DNA of 64,000 nucleotides, taken from G965215055 sp965242685. GTDB taxonomy: Bacteria; Pseudomonadota; Gammaproteobacteria; UBA4575. Positions 61,901-64,000 of this stretch are shown piece by piece (position 1 is the stretch's first letter; every line of letters begins with the position of its first letter). The notes under the pieces were generated by a model. That model worked only from the letters and a program-made list of their open reading frames with translations, ran no database searches and had not been told where the DNA came from. The DNA is taken from contig OZ251487.1 in assembly GCA_965242685.1 (NCBI GenBank), positions 1,178,001 to 1,242,000 of the forward strand, given 5' to 3'. A program made the position numbers and the translations under genes.

Positions 61901-63832
61901 CTATCCTCCGGCTACTTTTTTCCGAGGGGCACGGCGCATCATTTCAATTTTGAGCACAACCTGTTGGTCATCCTTTACCGGCAGACCTTCAGGGACTGTA
62001 TAGTCCATATCAATAGCCTGACCCTGTTCTTTGTCGAAACTGCCCAACATGACCCCCAAGATGTTTCCGTCATCATCTGTTTTCAGATTTTCCGGTGACA
62101 CAGGTTCATCGTTCAGGCGTAGTGTGTCGCCATTCAAGCGAACAAAAGATTCCTTGCTATAGCTATCAGACGTAGCATCTATGCTTTCATCCAGAGCAAA
62201 GCGAATCTCGCTTTTCGGTGCCTTTTCTCCAGGAGGCACGAAGACCCTACATGATCTGGGACCGGTCGGCACTACCACCGCCTGGAACTGCATCCGGTTG
62301 CCGGCGCGATTGAACGTTCCGGCACGTCCATCTCCCCCGTAACCTTCCCCCGTACCAGTGCCTGACGACCCACCCCCTTCGCCACCGGTATTTTCCGTTG
62401 ACTTGGATGAGCGTTTGACTTTTGTAAAGGTACTCATTGCTTCTTCCGTTGACACGGTAAAGATATCGTCAGGCCGGAAGGCTTCCCTTTTCAGTTTAGG
62501 GATTGTTTCATTCAATTTTTCCTGAATGGCCTTCAACACCCTCCTCAACCGATTCTGATCCTTTTTATCCATTAGTCTTATAGACAAGCTGTTATGAAGC
62601 GGGCCTTCCGCCTTGCATACCAAGCTCTTCACATCAAGGTTTTTACGTAAAGGAAGTACACAATGAAATGGCTGTAAATCTCCAAACTTACCCTGAAACC
62701 CAGGCAATTGATCGGTTACCCACATGCCGTTTCTACATAGGTCTACCCGTGTCCCTCCTTCTATCGGGCAACGATATATTACTTCCACGTCTCCCATGTC
62801 CGTTGCTGCCGGCACTCGCTTTCCTTTCTCAAGTGTCAACAATGCCTCATACGCTCGGCTGCCCGCCAGAAAATCCTTGCTGCGCTTCTGATTTCGATAA
62901 CCCTCAAGCACGACATGCAAATTATCTTGACGCAGGGAATCGACCGTTCCATCTCGTTCAACGTCGACGATCAATTTCCCACCGTGGATCGCCTCGAAGA
63001 AATTGCATGCGGCGGCCTGAAAAACCTGTTCCTTTATATCGATATCGGCATCGGATTCACGAAACCGGTTGAATCCCATAACCGCCACTACACTGCCGGT
63101 TCTTCCCCAATGCTCCTTTATCCACTCCAGCTTTTCCGATATCAAACGAGGAATTTCCTTTTCCCGAGGGAAGACGTACCGATCAAACAAGTCGTCAGGA
63201 TTTAGCTTGCTGACAAAATAGCCGTCCTTGCCAAAACTGCTTTTATCTTTTTTATCTTCCTTGCTTCGGGAGGCCAGGATCGTATGTCCCGAGCAGATCA
63301 TGCCTTCATCAGACAGACCGCCATACAACACATAACGCAAGTCAGAGGCCGGGAACACCACCACGTGCCCGTTACCGAAAGAGCCTGTAGCACCAGGTTC
63401 CTTAACACTTATGCCATCTCCCAATAGGGCGCTCATTTTTTTCTTATTCAGCCCGATGCCATTGTCAAGTACATAAAGCACTTCACAGGTCTCTTCTCTC
63501 AAACACTGCTCTATTTCATCGGCGATGGCCTTGGCGTTGTTGGGTAACTTATCATCGAAAAGTCTACGCTGGGTCTCTTGCGCATCTAAAAAAGCCTTGC
63601 GGTAGGCCTTGATTGCGGGAATATCATTTACCGGGCACTGTGAAACTTGGAAACGTATATGCGGGTCAACACCGGCGGCGGCCGCAGCATCCAGGCTATT
63701 CTGGATAAGTTCACGTACCGCCGCAGTCGGTTTCAAGCCTCGGAAACCACTTACACCTACAGGCGTCCATCCGGATGGGCTTCCACCCGGATCGAACTCT
63801 AAGGTCGGGGATGATTTTTTCTCTTTACCCAT
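61901..63832 (-). CDS. GHKL-type ATPase (Hsp90/MutL/MORC-like) of a candidate defence operon
   Basis: 643 residues. The Bergerat ATP fold is clear: N-box RELIQNSLDAA (Glu41, Asn45), G1 box DNGIGL (123-128) and G2 box GATGSFGNGH (147-156). The GHKL domain with a transducer-like region continues to about residue 380. A Ser/Gly-rich linker (GGEGGGSSGTGTGEGYGG, near 485) leads to a C-terminal beta-rich domain (residues ~510-640, with RSCRVFVPPGEKAP and LRLNDEPVSPENL). GHKL ATPases of this size occur in several bacterial anti-phage operons. It follows a partial gene by six bases and precedes two unknown genes. It is unlike HATPase sensor kinases: there is no sensor or phospho-acceptor His. Confidence 0.75.
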   Translation of the reverse strand: MGKEKKSSPTLEFDPGGSPSGWTPVGVSGFRGLKPTAAVRELIQNSLDAAAAAGVDPHIRFQVSQCPVNDIPAIKAYRKAFLDAQETQRRLFDDKLPNNAKAIADEIEQCLREETCEVLYVLDNGIGLNKKKMSALLGDGISVKEPGATGSFGNGHVVVFPASDLRYVLYGGLSDEGMICSGHTILASRSKEDKKDKSSFGKDGYFVSKLNPDDLFDRYVFPREKEIPRLISEKLEWIKEHWGRTGSVVAVMGFNRFRESDADIDIKEQVFQAAACNFFEAIHGGKLIVDVERDGTVDSLRQDNLHVVLEGYRNQKRSKDFLAGSRAYEALLTLEKGKRVPAATDMGDVEVIYRCPIEGGTRVDLCRNGMWVTDQLPGFQGKFGDLQPFHCVLPLRKNLDVKSLVCKAEGPLHNSLSIRLMDKKDQNRLRRVLKAIQEKLNETIPKLKREAFRPDDIFTVSTEEAMSTFTKVKRSSKSTENTGGEGGGSSGTGTGEGYGGDGRAGTFNRAGNRMQFQAVVVPTGPRSCRVFVPPGEKAPKSEIRFALDESIDATSDSYSKESFVRLNGDTLRLNDEPVSPENLKTDDDGNILGVMLGSFDKEQGQAIDMDYTVPEGLPVKDDQQVVLKIEMMRRAPRKKVAGG

Positions 63833-63838
63833 ATACCC

Positions 63839-64000
63839 TTATTCCTCACCACATAATTTGCGCATCTCTTTTGCTACAAACTTTGCTCTCACGGTAAGAA
63901 ATTTGTCATATACTCCTTTCAAGGAGTCACCCGCATCTTGCTTTGCTCCCAATACAATATCGGTTGGTAACAAGTGGGACTCCAAACGATCGCGAACTTC
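63839..64000 (-). CDS. C-terminal end of an upstream operon gene (continues outside window)
   Basis: Only 53 codons plus the stop are in the window. They read EVRDRLESHLLPTDIVLG, then DSLKGVYDKFLTVRAKFVAK and EMRKLCGEE. A tail of this type (RLxxHLLP, then YxxFLxxRA, then KLC) may belong to a DUF262/HNH-type protein, but the fragment is too short to call. Six bases separate its stop from the ATPase start, so it belongs to the same operon. Confidence 0.6.
   Translation of the reverse strand, partial: EVRDRLESHLLPTDIVLGAKQDAGDSLKGVYDKFLTVRAKFVAKEMRKLCGEE

Overview
The window looks like the chromosome of a free-living or host-associated gammaproteobacterium with moderately high GC. Supporting features are the order recA-recX-alaS-lysC-csrA, the cmoA/cmoB pair, an E. 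coli-type purB, the amgK/murU cell-wall recycling pair and class II fumarase. No rRNA, tRNA or CRISPR array was seen. The species cannot be named from the sequence alone.

Layout. 1-9.7 kb: TCA-cycle and housekeeping genes (acnA 3' end, fumC, purB, zapE, mdh) and a duplicated-barrel outer membrane protein. Two paralogous DNA methyltransferase cassettes sit between these genes (2868-4557 on the minus strand, 9701-11185 on the plus strand). Both are bounded by the same ~22-bp terminal inverted repeats and neither carries a transposase. Each encodes a beta-class methyltransferase with a GIY-YIG-like C-terminal domain, and each has a long poly-G tract inside the gene. The first copy is frameshifted (OFF, G14); the second is open (ON, G12). 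11.3-17.7 kb: a Fur-box-preceded locus for a di-haem peroxidase, a TonB-dependent receptor, ExbB, two ExbD and TonB. 17.8-23.9 kb: a complete type I restriction-modification operon, hsdM-hsdS-hsdR. 24-45 kb: a hydrolase, Cu/Zn superoxide dismutase, csrA, lysC, alaS, recX, recA, thpR, pncC, mutS, a sugar epimerase, fdxA, a RecB-type nuclease, cmoB, cmoA, small membrane proteins, amgK and murU.

45.3-60.1 kb: an array of six large polytopic membrane proteins resembling GT-C (family 39-like) glycosyltransferases. Four have a 20-28-nt poly-C tract in the 5' end of the gene, after a conserved leader. Counting frames from the upstream start codon places all four out of frame in this assembly, although internal or TTG starts could rescue three. 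All six share a ~100-residue C-terminal module present one to three times, so the array appears to evolve by duplication and module shuffling. The last poly-C copy has an amber codon and a 20-residue deletion.

60.2-64 kb: a tightly coupled minus-strand operon: a partial gene, a GHKL-type ATPase (643 aa), an unrecognised 281-aa protein and a 290-aa protein. It resembles the organisation of anti-phage defence operons, and it is the best candidate here for an undescribed system.

Taken together, the window combines core metabolism with three layers of variable or defensive functions: phase-variable methyltransferases, a type I R-M system and a phase-variable surface-glycan-like gene array, plus the GHKL operon. 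Short imperfect tandem duplications (about 14-60 bp) at gene ends recur across the window.
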